DNA of 64,000 bases from Homalodisca vitripennis (taxonomy: Eukaryota; Arthropoda; Insecta; Hemiptera; Cicadellidae). Position 1 is the first letter of the stretch; each line of letters starts with the position of its first letter. The stretch covers positions 1-64,000 of the forward strand of contig NW_025777988.1 of assembly GCF_021130785.1 (NCBI RefSeq), written 5' to 3'. This document shows, piece by piece, positions 63,400-64,000 of the stretch. The notes beneath the pieces are model-generated. The model was given only the letters and a program-made list of their open reading frames with translations. It was not told the origin of the DNA and made no database searches. The position numbers and the translations under genes were made by a program.

Positions 63400-64000
63400 C
63401 CTACTAGTAAGGCCAAAGATATGTCTACCAGAACATTTAGTAGATATGGTGTTTAAATATTATGATGAATCGGAAATCGAGAGCCACTATGGGATATTTA
63501 AAAAAACAACCATCAAAGATATGCGATTTATTTTATCATGCGGATCTTGCCGGGCTGATAAAAGACAAAGTAAAAATGTGTGAAGTTTGTGCGTTTAGCG
63601 AAGACCGGTAAGGTTTTTCGTGGCAAACTAATTTCTGGTGTATCAGCTAGGCCCATGGATAAATTGTATATATAGACATTTTTGGTCCATTAACCAGGTC
63701 TGTTAATGGAAACAATAACAATCCTGATTGTACTTGACGACCATTCAAAAATGGTATTTTTTAAGCGCAATTCAGGGACGCGAAAAGTAAATCCATAATA
63801 AAGGTGTTGGAAAGTGAAATTTTTAAAAATTTTGCATATTGCAAAAATCTAGTGTCGGACAATGCACAAGTGTTTTAGAAGTGTCGAATTAAAAACTATT
63901 TATTCGCCCGAGGAATCTACCATCAATTTGTAAAGACATTTGTACCACAGGGAAACAAAAGTGAACGTCAGTTGAGGACTGTAAAACAAAATGTTAAAAA
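63400..64000 (+). pseudogene. Gypsy-type integrase, N-terminus and catalytic core, cut by window
   Basis: Inserts element cDNA into the host chromosome. The zinc-binding N-terminal part shows LPEHLVDMVFKYY (about 63,420-63,460), ESHYGIF (63,479-63,499) and MCEVCAFS (63,576-63,599) with the C-x2-C pair; the first His of the HHCC set is not in frame. The catalytic core shows IDIFGPLTR with the first Asp at 63,675, LIVLDDHSKMVFF (about 63,723-63,763), LVSDNA with the second Asp at 63,858, and SERQLRTVKQ with the Glu codon at 63,963. The last two acidic codons are 105 bases apart, close to the DD(35)E spacing of retroelement integrases. Stops and shifts occur near 63,605, 63,670 and 63,878. Confidence 0.93.

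Larger units (their letters stand above)
62050..64000 (+). mobile_element. Ty3/gypsy-type LTR retrotransposon pol, truncated by the window edge
   Basis: Domains occur in the Ty3/gypsy order RT, RNase H, integrase on the plus strand. Frame changes every 50-250 bases break the polyprotein, yet the conserved residues remain when the frame is followed, so decay is recent or partly sequencing error. The 3' part (integrase C-terminus, any env, the LTR) lies beyond 64,000. No gag, protease or 5' LTR was found in the window. Whether this copy belongs to an env-carrying lineage cannot be told from here. Confidence 0.92.

Overview
This window looks like A+T-rich, gene-poor nuclear DNA from an invertebrate animal. 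The evidence is the set of decayed retroelements: a CR1/Jockey-type LINE, a Penelope-like element and a Ty3/gypsy-type pol. AT and GT microsatellites are frequent, and no bacterial-style gene packing is present. I recognise no host protein-coding gene, tRNA or rRNA. The open frames that exist outside the retroelements are short or compositional. All coordinates of repeat boundaries are eyeballed alignments, good to a few tens of bases.

Layout: 1-837 is AT-rich. 838-2,460 is dominated by stretched homopolymers. About 2,900-13,320 (block A) is a long non-coding block that recurs in direct orientation at about 35,745-44,960 (block A'). The two copies are similar but full of small indels, and they differ by at least three larger structural changes. 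About 14,340-31,990 is a 17.6 kb tract with strong G-over-C strand skew, ending in an almost C-free G/T stretch. About 32,165-33,480 (block B) carries a five-unit tandem repeat of about 165 bp, and the same five-unit block recurs at about 50,715-52,005 (B'). Between A' and B' lies a broken LINE (about 45,350-50,050). Right after B' comes a 2.7 kb C/T-rich tract (52,006-54,770) whose skew is opposite to that of the tract before B.

The right part (54,771-62,050) is AT-rich sequence with several (AT)n arrays. A minus-strand Penelope-like element fragment there is truncated against one of these arrays, and a pair of short direct repeats sits upstream of it. From about 62,050 to the right edge there is a plus-strand Ty3/gypsy-type pol (RT, RNase H, integrase) cut off by the window.

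Interpretation: the frequent single-base frame breaks, the homopolymer inflation, and the clean versus noisy versions of the same GT microsatellite in A and A' all fit a poorly polished long-read assembly. The A/A' and B/B' duplications may be a real segmental duplication or two haplotypes joined by mistake. The most interesting unexplained structure is the pair of opposite-skew low-complexity tracts that each abut the same tandem-repeat block. I see no convincing new enzymatic or defence system.
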